A DNA stretch of 5,443 bases. Source: Betaproteobacteria bacterium (GTDB taxonomy: Bacteria; Pseudomonadota; Gammaproteobacteria; Burkholderiales; Burkholderiaceae_C). Below are positions 1-5,443 of the stretch, piece after piece. The translations under genes were made by a program, and so were the position numbers. The DNA is taken from contig RFPX01000094.1 in assembly GCA_009925955.1 (NCBI GenBank), positions 1-5,443 on the forward strand, given 5' to 3'. The stretch's first letter is position 1. The number at the start of each line of letters is the position of its first letter. The notes beneath the pieces were generated by a model. That model ran no database searches. It was given only the letters and a program-made list of their open reading frames with translations, and was not told where the DNA came from.

Positions 1-835
1 TGCCATCGAGCGCCACCCCACGCGATGCCAGGATCTGCCGCAGGCTCTCCAGGGTTGGGTGGACATACACCTGGTGAGGCAGGATCAGGCCCAGTTCACC
101 GCCGTTGCCGTGTCGGCCCCGCAGCAGACGGTGGTCGACGATCACACCACCGCCGATGCCGGCGGCCACGAAGATGTAGACAAAGTTGCTGAACTGTCGA
201 CCGATACCCAACAGGCTCTCGCCGATGGCCGCAGCGTTGCCGTCGTTCTCCACCCAAACCGGTCGCTTGAGCTCCCGTGCAAAGAGGTCCTCAAGGTCGA
301 TCAGGGCCCACTCGTCCAGGGCCCGCGGCGTGTTGTAACGCCCGCCGCCGCCCAAGCAGTAGCCTGAAATACCCACCCCGGCGCCCACCACCTGCTCACG
401 CGAGATGCGGTGCTTGCGTAAAAAGCGCGACTCCAGCTGGCGCACCTGGCTGAACACCGCCTGCCGCGTCATCTCCGGCATTTGCACCAAGGCGTGATCA
501 ACCACAGCGCCGGAGAAGTCCATCAACAGCACCGAGATCGCATCGGTCATGAGGGACAAGCCCATGGCATAGGCATGGGTGGGGTTGAGCTCCACCGCCA
601 CGCTGGGCTGCCCCCGCCGCTGTTGGGGCACTTTCTGTCCGGGCCGAAGGGCCCCGCGGTTCATCAGGTCGATGACCAGACGCGAGACACTTTGCTGCGA
701 CAGCCCTGTGCTGCGCACCAAGTCGGGTTGCGTGAGGGATCCGGCCCTGAAAACAGCAGCCAGCATCCTGGACTCACTGTCGGTTGGCCGCACAGGCAAA
801 CCAGGGAGATCGGGTTCAGCAGCTTTTCGCGACAT
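1..835 (-). CDS. ROK-family transcriptional regulator (NagC/XylR/Mlc type), 3' end cut off by the window
   Basis: A DNA-binding ROK protein, probably a repressor or activator whose binding is changed by a sugar or sugar derivative. The 278 visible residues show an N-terminal winged HTH at about 23-66 (motif LTQPDLVRSTGLSQQSVSRL) and then an actin-like ROK domain. Its landmarks are GVGISGYC at 153-160, WVENDGNAAAIGE at 194-206 (the family's NDxNAAAxGE signature, with Asp198 where ROK kinases have the catalytic Asp) and GIGGGVIV at 226-233. The usual zinc site is missing: GELGL at 246-250 replaces GE(I/L)GH, and no CxCGxxGCxE cluster follows; the stretch runs instead into HPTLESLRQIL. ATG at 835 is chosen because GGAG (845-842) lies 6 nt upstream. 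Full-length relatives have about 380-410 residues, so roughly 100-130 are outside. It follows the TonB receptor on the same strand, separated by a long inverted repeat. Family call is firm; the ligand is unknown. Confidence 0.92.
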   Translation of the reverse strand, partial: MSRKAAEPDLPGLPVRPTDSESRMLAAVFRAGSLTQPDLVRSTGLSQQSVSRLVIDLMNRGALRPGQKVPQQRRGQPSVAVELNPTHAYAMGLSLMTDAISVLLMDFSGAVVDHALVQMPEMTRQAVFSQVRQLESRFLRKHRISREQVVGAGVGISGYCLGGGGRYNTPRALDEWALIDLEDLFARELKRPVWVENDGNAAAIGESLLGIGRQFSNFVYIFVAAGIGGGVIVDHRLLRGRHGNGGELGLILPHQVYVHPTLESLRQILASRGVALDG

Positions 836-841
836 CAAAGG

Positions 842-845
842 CTCC
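842..845 (-). promoter_or_regulatory. Ribosome binding site of the ROK regulator gene
   Basis: GGAG on the minus strand, 6 nt before ATG 835. It supports this start and begins only 5 nt after the long inverted repeat ends (851), so a folded leader RNA would sit directly beside the ribosome's landing site. Confidence 0.65.
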
Positions 846-850
846 ACAGC

Positions 851-895
851 GCAGGTGCAATCCGTCGATTTTCAACCTCGACGGACTGCACCTGC
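851..895 (-). repeat. 18-bp inverted repeat (stem-loop) between the TonB receptor and ROK regulator genes
   Basis: The left arm 851-868 (GCAGGTGCAATCCGTCGA) is the reverse complement of the right arm 878-895 except at one position, with a 9-nt spacer (869-877). In minus-strand RNA the exception is a G-U wobble, so the transcript pairs along all 18 positions; in plus-strand RNA it would be an A-C mismatch. This points to selection on the minus-strand transcript. The repeat starts 23 bp after the receptor stop codon and ends 15 bp before the ROK start codon. No T-run follows the stem on either strand, so it is not a classical intrinsic terminator. It could stabilise the 3' end of receptor mRNA, attenuate or block readthrough into the ROK gene, or be a dyad operator for ROK autoregulation. 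The structure is seen directly; the role is inferred. Confidence 0.85.
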
Positions 896-918
896 CGGGA
901 ACGGTGCGAAGGGTGGGA

Positions 919-3387
919 TCAGAAGGAGTAGGTCACCGTGGCACTGACCCGACGCGGCAGGATGGGGCGGCCCACGAAGTAGGCGCCACCGGCCTGTTGG
1001 TTGGCTCCCAGGCGGGGCGAGCCCTCAGCCAGACCTTCGCTGTTGGTCAAGTTGAAAACGCTCAGGCCCAATCGCAGGGACTGCTTGTTGGCCATGGCCA
1101 TGCGGTAGCCCACGGCTGCGCGCCACAGGTGGTAAGCCGGCAACACCGCCGAGTTGGCGTTGTTGGTGAAGGCGCGGCTTTGGTAGTTCCAGCCCACATT
1201 GGCATCCCAGGCCCCGTCGTCATAGACCAGTGCAGCGTTGCTGAACAGCTTGGGTTTGCGCTCCAACTCTTTGCCCTTGAAGGCGCCTTCGGTGATCTCA
1301 TGCTCGGACACGGTCACATTGCCCGACAGGGTCCAGGCCCGCGACAGGCGGTACGAAGCGGCCGCTTCCACACCTGTGGTCTCCGTCGACAGCAGGGTCA
1401 CCACTTCGCCGATTCCCCCACCGGCCAGGTTCTGGAAGGTGACGCTGCGGCGGTTGGCCAGCTTGGAGTAGAAGGCCGCCACCGTCGCGGTCAACGGGCC
1501 AGCGCCGTACTTCAGGCCGGTTTCGTACTGGTCAATGATTTCGCCGGTGTAGGACTGCGGCGCACCCAAGGCGTTGAAGGACACCGACCGCAGCTCGGGG
1601 AAGAAGAAGCCCCGGGAGGCATTGGCATACCAGTTCATCTGACGAGACAGCTTGTACAGCGCGCCGCCGGAGAAGGCGGTTTCGGTCGTGGACACCGAGC
1701 CGGTGAGGTAGCGGCCGCTGCCGTGCAGCACGCTGGTCAAGGCCGCCGACTCATTGGCTCCGCCCTGTCCGATCCCGTTGACGGTGGTGGCCACTTCACG
1801 CCGCACGTCACCATTGAGCCGCTCCACGCGTGCGCCGATGTCGAAGGCCCACTTTCCGCTTTCCATTTGGTCGGCCAGATACACCGCCACGCGGGTAGCC
1901 GAGTGGGTGTTCTGGGTGTAGCCAACCGAGGGATCCCACAGGCCGTTTCGGGTGTAGTTGATGCCGCCGGCACTCAAGTTCACCAGTCGTGGCTGGTTGC
2001 GGAAATCCGCCAAGTAGGCCTGGGTGATGCTGTTGTCATCCGCCGTTGAGCGGGCCATCCAGCTGCCCAAGGTGATGTTGTGGGTGGTGCCGGCTTGCTC
2101 AATGCGCTTGGTCAGGTTGATCTCACTTGAGAAGTCACTGGCCGGACGGTTTCGGTTGAGCAGTCGATTGGGGAACAGCAGGGTGCCCGCCGCAACAGCC
2201 TGGCCGGAATCCACATAGGTGAAGGCAGCCGGACCGGCGATGCCGCGGTTGGCCAGGAACTGGGCCTGGGTTTCAGGCACGTTGATCACACCGTCACCGT
2301 CCAGGAACAGGTTGAACTGGTGCTGGTACGACGAGAACTTGGCCTTCATGTTGAGGGCGTAGTCGTTGCCCAGGTCACGGTCGAAGGTCATCCCCAGGGA
2401 TCCACCCTTGGTCTTCACGCCTTCCGCGATGGGCGACACATAGCGTCCACCGTTGGGCAGCACGCTCACCAGGCCGGCGGCCTGCGTGGTGTTGACCGTG
2501 TAAACCGTATTGCCATCCGCGCCGGCTACGCGGCCCAGGGTGCTGCCGTTGAGCGGCACCGGCAGAAAGAACTGGACGCTGTCGTCGATCAGTTGACCAA
2601 ACACCTTGAGGGTGCCGCCGCCCGCGATGTCGTGCTTGATGTTGCCGCGCAACTGCCCGCCTTGCGCCGGCAATCCGCCCTTGAGCGGACCTTCGTCGTA
2701 GCGATAGAAGCCCGAAACCGCGTAATAGGTGCGCTCACCCATCGGGCCACTGAGGAAGATGTCCTGCTTGAGGCGGCCCTTGTCGGCCACTTCGGTCTGG
2801 AAGGTGCCTTGGTGCTCTTTCCCGCCCGTACGGCTGATGTAGTTGATGATGCCGGCCACCGATCCTTGGCCGAACAGGTTGGACACACCCCCCTGCACAA
2901 ACTCCAGGCGCTGAACGCCCAGGTCGTTTCGGATGTACACGTCATAGGCCGACGAGTTCAAACCGAAGGTGCTGAAGGCGGGTAGGCCGTCGTACTGAAG
3001 CGGGGTGAACTGGTACTGGCCCGAAGACGGCAAGCCGCGCACCTGCACGTTGGCTGCCACTTCGCCACCGCCGCCCTCGGCCTTGATGCCGGGCAACGTC
3101 GCCAGGATGTCGGCCTGGCTGCTGAAGGTCAGCCGGCCCAGGTCCTTTTGGCCCAGGGCCGTGACCGACAGCGGTGTTTCAAATCCCGCGCGCAGCACGC
3201 TGGTGCCGGTCATGATCACGCGCTGCACCTCGGCTTCAGGCGCGGCTTCATCCTTCTTCTGTGCGGCTGGGGTGCCGGCCTTGGGTGCCTCGGGCTTGCT
3301 GGCGGCCTGTTGAGCCTGTGCGTTGCTGGCCAACAGGGCCGCAGCGGCGATCGTAGAGAGCAGGAACAGGGATCGTGACGTGTTCAT
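919..3387 (-). CDS. TonB-dependent outer-membrane receptor
   Basis: Encodes an 822-residue outer-membrane active transporter that takes up a ligand using energy relayed by TonB-ExbB-ExbD. The signal peptide MNTSRSLFLLSTIAAAALLA...AQA is probably cleaved near residue 25. It is followed by an Ala/Pro/Lys-rich linker (about 26-50), a TonB-box-like segment EVQRVIMTG (53-61), the plug domain (about 62-188, with ILATLPGI, VQVRGLP and LEFVQGGVSNLFGQGSVAGIIN) and a beta-barrel to the C-terminus. It ends in ATVTYSF, with the terminal Phe that BAM-assembled barrels require. There is no N-terminal STN signalling domain, so it is not a FecA/FpvA-type sigma-regulator transducer. ATG 3387 is preferred to the in-frame ATG 3429 because it starts a clean signal peptide and has AGGAG 10 nt upstream; the longer form would put 14 Arg-rich residues in front. 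The ligand cannot be read from the sequence; the adjacent ROK gene makes a saccharide-type ligand plausible, but a siderophore or other compound is possible. Confidence 0.93.
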   Translation of the reverse strand: MNTSRSLFLLSTIAAAALLASNAQAQQAASKPEAPKAGTPAAQKKDEAAPEAEVQRVIMTGTSVLRAGFETPLSVTALGQKDLGRLTFSSQADILATLPGIKAEGGGGEVAANVQVRGLPSSGQYQFTPLQYDGLPAFSTFGLNSSAYDVYIRNDLGVQRLEFVQGGVSNLFGQGSVAGIINYISRTGGKEHQGTFQTEVADKGRLKQDIFLSGPMGERTYYAVSGFYRYDEGPLKGGLPAQGGQLRGNIKHDIAGGGTLKVFGQLIDDSVQFFLPVPLNGSTLGRVAGADGNTVYTVNTTQAAGLVSVLPNGGRYVSPIAEGVKTKGGSLGMTFDRDLGNDYALNMKAKFSSYQHQFNLFLDGDGVINVPETQAQFLANRGIAGPAAFTYVDSGQAVAAGTLLFPNRLLNRNRPASDFSSEINLTKRIEQAGTTHNITLGSWMARSTADDNSITQAYLADFRNQPRLVNLSAGGINYTRNGLWDPSVGYTQNTHSATRVAVYLADQMESGKWAFDIGARVERLNGDVRREVATTVNGIGQGGANESAALTSVLHGSGRYLTGSVSTTETAFSGGALYKLSRQMNWYANASRGFFFPELRSVSFNALGAPQSYTGEIIDQYETGLKYGAGPLTATVAAFYSKLANRRSVTFQNLAGGGIGEVVTLLSTETTGVEAAASYRLSRAWTLSGNVTVSEHEITEGAFKGKELERKPKLFSNAALVYDDGAWDANVGWNYQSRAFTNNANSAVLPAYHLWRAAVGYRMAMANKQSLRLGLSVFNLTNSEGLAEGSPRLGANQQAGGAYFVGRPILPRRVSATVTYSF

Positions 3388-3397
3388 CTGGACGGGT

Positions 3398-3402
3398 CTC
3401 CT
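3398..3402 (-). promoter_or_regulatory. Ribosome binding site fixing the TonB receptor start at 3387
   Basis: AGGAG on the minus strand, 10 nt before ATG 3387. The spacing is slightly long, but nothing comparable precedes the alternative upstream ATG at 3429, so this site together with the signal peptide decides the start. Confidence 0.65.
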
Positions 3403-3478
3403 GGTTGTAAATGGGGCACGGCGGCGCATGGGCGCAAGTGCGCGAATTCGTGAGACCTTATTTAAAACCCGTGTTGGG

Positions 3479-3494
3479 TACTATTTAAGTAGTA
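3479..3494. promoter_or_regulatory. 16-bp AT-rich palindrome, candidate operator in the TonB receptor promoter region
   Basis: TACTATTTAAGTAGTA reads the same on both strands except for one base pair on each side of its TTAA centre. It lies about 92 bp upstream of the receptor start codon, in the most AT-rich part of the gap. The block TATTTAA inside it (3482-3488) also occurs 23 bp away at 3459-3465, and TAAAACCCG (3463-3471) is echoed by TAAAAACCCG at 3493-3502. This fits a dimeric regulator site or promoter elements. Which protein binds is unknown; the ROK regulator is one candidate because some ROK operators are AT-rich. Confidence 0.45.
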
Positions 3495-3540
3495 AAAACC
3501 CGGGGACCAGCATTGCATCACCGCCTCATCATGCGGCGTG

Positions 3541-3566
3541 TTGTAAGATGTCATACATCTAGACAA
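3541..3566. promoter_or_regulatory. Candidate operator for the FadR/FCD regulator
   Basis: The core is a perfect 6-bp dyad, AGATGT (3546-3551) and ACATCT (3555-3560), around a 3-bp centre. Outside it, TTGT (3541-3544) and ACAA (3563-3566) form a second matching pair, offset by one base on the right. The centre has the GT-N3-AC spacing (3550-3556) known from operators of FadR-subfamily regulators. The dyad centre lies about 43 bp upstream of the FCD gene start, a typical place for autorepression. The dyad is seen directly; assignment to the neighbouring regulator is inferred from the family consensus and location. Confidence 0.6.
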
Positions 3567-3595
3567 AGCCTGACAGGCCCAACGGCAAGCCTTCC

Positions 3596-4363
3596 ATGGT
3601 CCACCCCACACCCAAGCTGCCCAGGGGCCCACACCGTCAGAGAGACGGATCCCTGACGCTGACGCTGCAGGCCGAACTGGCCGTCCGCATCCAAAGGGGC
3701 ACCTATGCCGTGGGCGAGCGCTTGCCCACCGAAGCGGCCCTTGGCGAGGAATTCGCCGTCAGCCGCACGGTGGTGCGGGAGGCGGTGTCGCGGCTGCAAG
3801 CCGAAGGGCGCGTGGTAACCCGCCACGGCATCGGCACCTTCGTAGCCGAGCCCGATGGCACAACACGCTTTCACGTCAGTGCCCAGGACCTGGCCACCTT
3901 GACCGATGTGATCGAAGTCTTGGAACTGCGCCTGGCCCTGGAAACCGAAGCGGCCCGCTTGGCGGCGCAGCGGCGCAAAGCGGCCGACCTGCGCACCCTG
4001 CGCAGGGCCTTGAGGGCTTTTGAGTCCGCCGTGGCTGCCGGCCACAGCGCGGTTGAACATGATCTGGCCTTTCACACCGCCCTCGCCCGCGCCACCCACA
4101 ACCGGCGATTCGAAAGCCTGCTGGCCGCCTTGGGCGAGGGAGCGATCCCCCGCGCACGCCTGCACAAGGGCGCGGTGCGCAGCAACATGGAGCCGCACTA
4201 CCTGGCCCGTATCCAAGCGGAACATCACGCCATCTTGCAGGCCATCGAGGCCCAAGACGCTGCTGCTGCAGCCGCGGCTATGCGGGCGCACCTTGACCAA
4301 AGCCTGGCCCGTCGCAGGGCCGCTGTCCCCCAGAAGACCACATCAGGTGGTCACCGCCCTTAA
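3596..4363 (+). CDS. GntR-superfamily transcriptional regulator, FadR subfamily with FCD domain
   Basis: A 255-residue DNA-binding regulator that probably represses the downstream transport gene until a small organic acid binds. The N-terminal winged HTH covers about 20-85, with the typical ERLPTEAALGEEFAVSRTVV and the wing GRVVTRHGIGTFV. The C-terminal FCD helical bundle covers about 100-236. The four expected metal ligands of FCD domains are visible: Asp156 and His160 in DLAFH, His210 in EHHAIL, and His232 in MRAHL. An intact metal site is usual in members that bind carboxylates. An alanine run (222-228) precedes the last His. The first ATG is used because an in-frame stop at 3560-3562 and no other start codon lie upstream; its ribosome site is weak. 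It is followed after 25 bp by the Bug receptor gene, almost certainly in one operon. Length and domain order are normal for the family; the effector is unknown. Confidence 0.94.
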   Translation: MVHPTPKLPRGPHRQRDGSLTLTLQAELAVRIQRGTYAVGERLPTEAALGEEFAVSRTVVREAVSRLQAEGRVVTRHGIGTFVAEPDGTTRFHVSAQDLATLTDVIEVLELRLALETEAARLAAQRRKAADLRTLRRALRAFESAVAAGHSAVEHDLAFHTALARATHNRRFESLLAALGEGAIPRARLHKGAVRSNMEPHYLARIQAEHHAILQAIEAQDAAAAAAAMRAHLDQSLARRRAAVPQKTTSGGHRP

Positions 4364-4378
4364 GCCATCGACCCATTC

Positions 4379-4387
4379 AGGAGGTGA
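4379..4387 (+). promoter_or_regulatory. Perfect Shine-Dalgarno sequence of the Bug receptor gene
   Basis: AGGAGGTGA complements the 16S rRNA 3' tail over all nine positions and ends 1 nt before ATG 4389, leaving a short but workable gap from the GGAGG core. It fixes the start despite the unusually long leader peptide and predicts strong translation, in contrast to the weak site of the regulator gene before it. Confidence 0.8.
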
Positions 4388-4388
4388 G

Positions 4389-5443
4389 ATGAACACACCC
4401 TTCCAATCCGCAACCCCGTGCCAACGGCGCCGTACCCATCGGCTGCCCGGCCTGCCGCGAGATCTGCTACGAGAGCTGGACCGCAAGCTCGCGCTGGTGC
4501 TGAAGCTGGGGCTGGCCACCAGCTTGGCTCTGCTCATGGGCTGGGCCACACCCGCTGCAGCGCAAGCCTGGCCCGAGCGCACGGTCACGGTGGTGGTCCC
4601 CTTCCCGCCCGGCGGCTCCACCGATGCGCTGGCCCGCTCGGTGGCCCAACACATGCAAGCCAAGTTGGGCCAAAGCTTCATCGTGGACAACAAGGCCGGA
4701 GCAACCGGCACCATTGGGGCGGCCTTCGTCAAACGCGCCGCGCCAGACGGTTACACCATCTTCATCTCTTCCTTGGGCCCCTTCGTCATCGCACCGCACC
4801 TGATCAAGAACGTGCAGTACGACGCGTTGAAGGATTTCGATCCCATCACCATCATGGTGCAGGCGCCGAATGTGCTAGTGGTACCCGCCGCTTCGCCTGA
4901 TCGCAACCTGGCCGACATGCTGGCGCGCATGAAGAAGACGCCGGGCAAGCTCACCTTCGCGTCCTCGGGCAATGGCAGCTCGGACCACCTCTCGGCCGAG
5001 CTGTTCTGGCAGCAGTCGGGAACCGACGGCATCCACATTCCCTACAAGGGTGGCGGACCGGCCATCAACGACCTGCTGGGGGGCCAGGTGGACGCGGCCT
5101 TCGTCAACCTGAATGTGATCCTGCAGCACATCCGCAGCGGCCGCGTGCGCGCCTTGGGACTCGCCTCCGACAACCGCTCGCCCCTGCTGCCGGATGTACC
5201 CACCTTGCAGGAACAAGGGGTCAAGGGTGCTGAGGTGCAATCGTGGCAAGCCGTGGCGGTGCCCAAGGGGGTGCCCGCAGAAGTACGCGCCAAGATTCAC
5301 GCGGCCGTGGTGGGCGCGGTTAATGACCCCGCCATCAAGGAGCGTTGGCTATCCACGGGCTTGGAGATCGTGGCCAACACGCCCGAGCAGTTCGCGCGCT
5401 TCCAGGCCGCTGAGTTCGCGCGTTGGAAGCAGCTGATCGAGTC
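4389..5443 (+). CDS. Bug-family (TctC-like) periplasmic substrate-binding protein, 3' end cut off by the window
   Basis: A tripartite-tricarboxylate-type extracytoplasmic solute receptor that binds a small, usually carboxylated compound in the periplasm and hands it to a TctAB-type permease, although many Bug proteins are orphans. 351 residues are visible. A long Arg-containing n-region (1-33) leads to the hydrophobic segment LALVLKLGLATSLALLMG and a cleavage site after AAAQA (60). The mature part has the family hallmarks: VVVPFPPGGSTDALAR (68-83), VDNKAGATGTIGAAFV (99-114), PDGYT (119-123), ASSGNGSSDHLSAELF (191-206), HIPYKGGGPAINDLLGGQVD (216-235) and VRALGLAS (253-260). The closing FARWKQLIE matches the usual end of these proteins, so only around ten residues should be missing. 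It lies 25 bp behind the FCD regulator in a likely operon. No permease genes are visible. Family is clear; the ligand is not. Confidence 0.95.
   Translation, partial: MNTPFQSATPCQRRRTHRLPGLPRDLLRELDRKLALVLKLGLATSLALLMGWATPAAAQAWPERTVTVVVPFPPGGSTDALARSVAQHMQAKLGQSFIVDNKAGATGTIGAAFVKRAAPDGYTIFISSLGPFVIAPHLIKNVQYDALKDFDPITIMVQAPNVLVVPAASPDRNLADMLARMKKTPGKLTFASSGNGSSDHLSAELFWQQSGTDGIHIPYKGGGPAINDLLGGQVDAAFVNLNVILQHIRSGRVRALGLASDNRSPLLPDVPTLQEQGVKGAEVQSWQAVAVPKGVPAEVRAKIHAAVVGAVNDPAIKERWLSTGLEIVANTPEQFARFQAAEFARWKQLIE

Larger units (their letters stand above)
3388..3595. promoter_or_regulatory. Divergent intergenic control region between the TonB receptor and FCD regulator genes
   Basis: This 208-bp gap holds both divergent gene starts. 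Its middle part (about 3451-3500) is far richer in A/T than the surrounding genes and is the likeliest place for the receptor promoter. The part next to the FCD gene carries a FadR-type dyad. It contains at least two palindromes, annotated separately. I could not assign confident -35/-10 pairs. For the minus strand the best guess is two TTAAATA blocks at 3459-3465 and 3482-3488, but both match sigma-70 hexamers poorly. Confidence 0.6.

Noticed and set aside
482..947. Two overlapping plus-strand frames of 149 and 122 codons across the ROK gene start
   Set aside because: Both oppose the ROK HTH-coding region and run across the intergenic hairpin; neither has a plausible product.
784..2049. 421-codon open frame on the plus strand opposite the TonB receptor gene
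   Set aside because: It lies antisense to a clear receptor and has no recognisable domain, signal peptide or ribosome site; its composition is that expected of the complement of GC-rich codons. Long antisense frames are common in such DNA.
2320..2985. 221-codon plus-strand open frame inside the TonB receptor gene
   Set aside because: Antisense shadow of the plug and early barrel coding region, with no family resemblance.
3432..3443. Palindrome GCGCA-AG-TGCGC upstream of the TonB receptor
   Set aside because: Short, GC-only arms near the coding start; likely chance and too weak to call an operator.
3568..3578. Small palindrome GCCTG-A-CAGGC in the FCD gene leader
   Set aside because: Arms of 5 bp with a 1-bp centre are expected by chance in GC-rich DNA, and the GT-N3-AC core of an FCD operator is absent.
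3551..4300. 249-codon minus-strand open frame opposite the FCD regulator
   Set aside because: The plus strand encodes a complete regulator with all family motifs; the opposite frame is Gly/Gln/Ala-rich without recognisable features.
4336..4352. Six-bp hairpin (GACCAC/GTGGTC) at the end of the FCD gene, considered as a terminator
   Set aside because: It is short, lies within the coding sequence, has no following T-run, and the next gene starts close by with a strong ribosome site, so transcription likely continues.
4425..4433. Arg triplet in the Bug leader considered as a twin-arginine export signal
   Set aside because: There is no SRRxFLK-like context and the Arg residues are about 20 residues from the hydrophobic core; Bug proteins are normally Sec-exported.

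Overview
The window is a high-GC stretch of proteobacterial chromosome, most probably from a betaproteobacterium of the order Burkholderiales (Comamonadaceae-like). This is an inference from two things: the GC-rich codon use, and a Bug-type (TctC) extracytoplasmic solute receptor next to a GntR/FCD regulator, an arrangement greatly expanded in that group. There are no RNA genes, insertion sequences, CRISPR arrays or phage genes.

Layout. Four protein genes form two divergent pairs around a regulatory gap at about 3388-3595. Leftward (minus strand) are a complete TonB-dependent outer-membrane receptor (919-3387, 822 aa) and, 83 bp further on, a ROK-family transcriptional regulator (835 down to 1) whose C-terminus lies outside the window. 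The gap between those two holds a striking 18-bp inverted repeat (851-895). Rightward (plus strand) are a GntR-superfamily FadR/FCD regulator (3596-4363) and, 25 bp later with a perfect Shine-Dalgarno sequence, a Bug-family periplasmic substrate-binding protein (4389 to the window end), which probably lacks only its last residues.

How they may work together (inference). The locus looks like the control-and-uptake end of a catabolic gene cluster. A TonB-dependent receptor would carry a scarce or bulky substrate across the outer membrane, and the Bug protein would capture a small, usually carboxylated, compound in the periplasm. Each transport gene is paired with its own regulator: ROK, a family that typically senses sugars, with the TonB receptor, and FCD, a family that typically senses organic acids, with the Bug protein. 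The central gap carries a dyad with the GT-N3-AC core typical of FadR-type operators, just upstream of the FCD gene. It also has an AT-rich segment with a second palindrome that probably serves the TonB-receptor promoter. The substrate cannot be read from the sequence, and no inner-membrane permease or catabolic enzyme is in view.

The window looks like a fairly ordinary transport and regulation locus. The points most worth a second look are the long inverted repeat between the receptor and the ROK gene, the candidate FCD operator, and the missing zinc site in the ROK regulator. I see no convincing evidence of a wholly new system.
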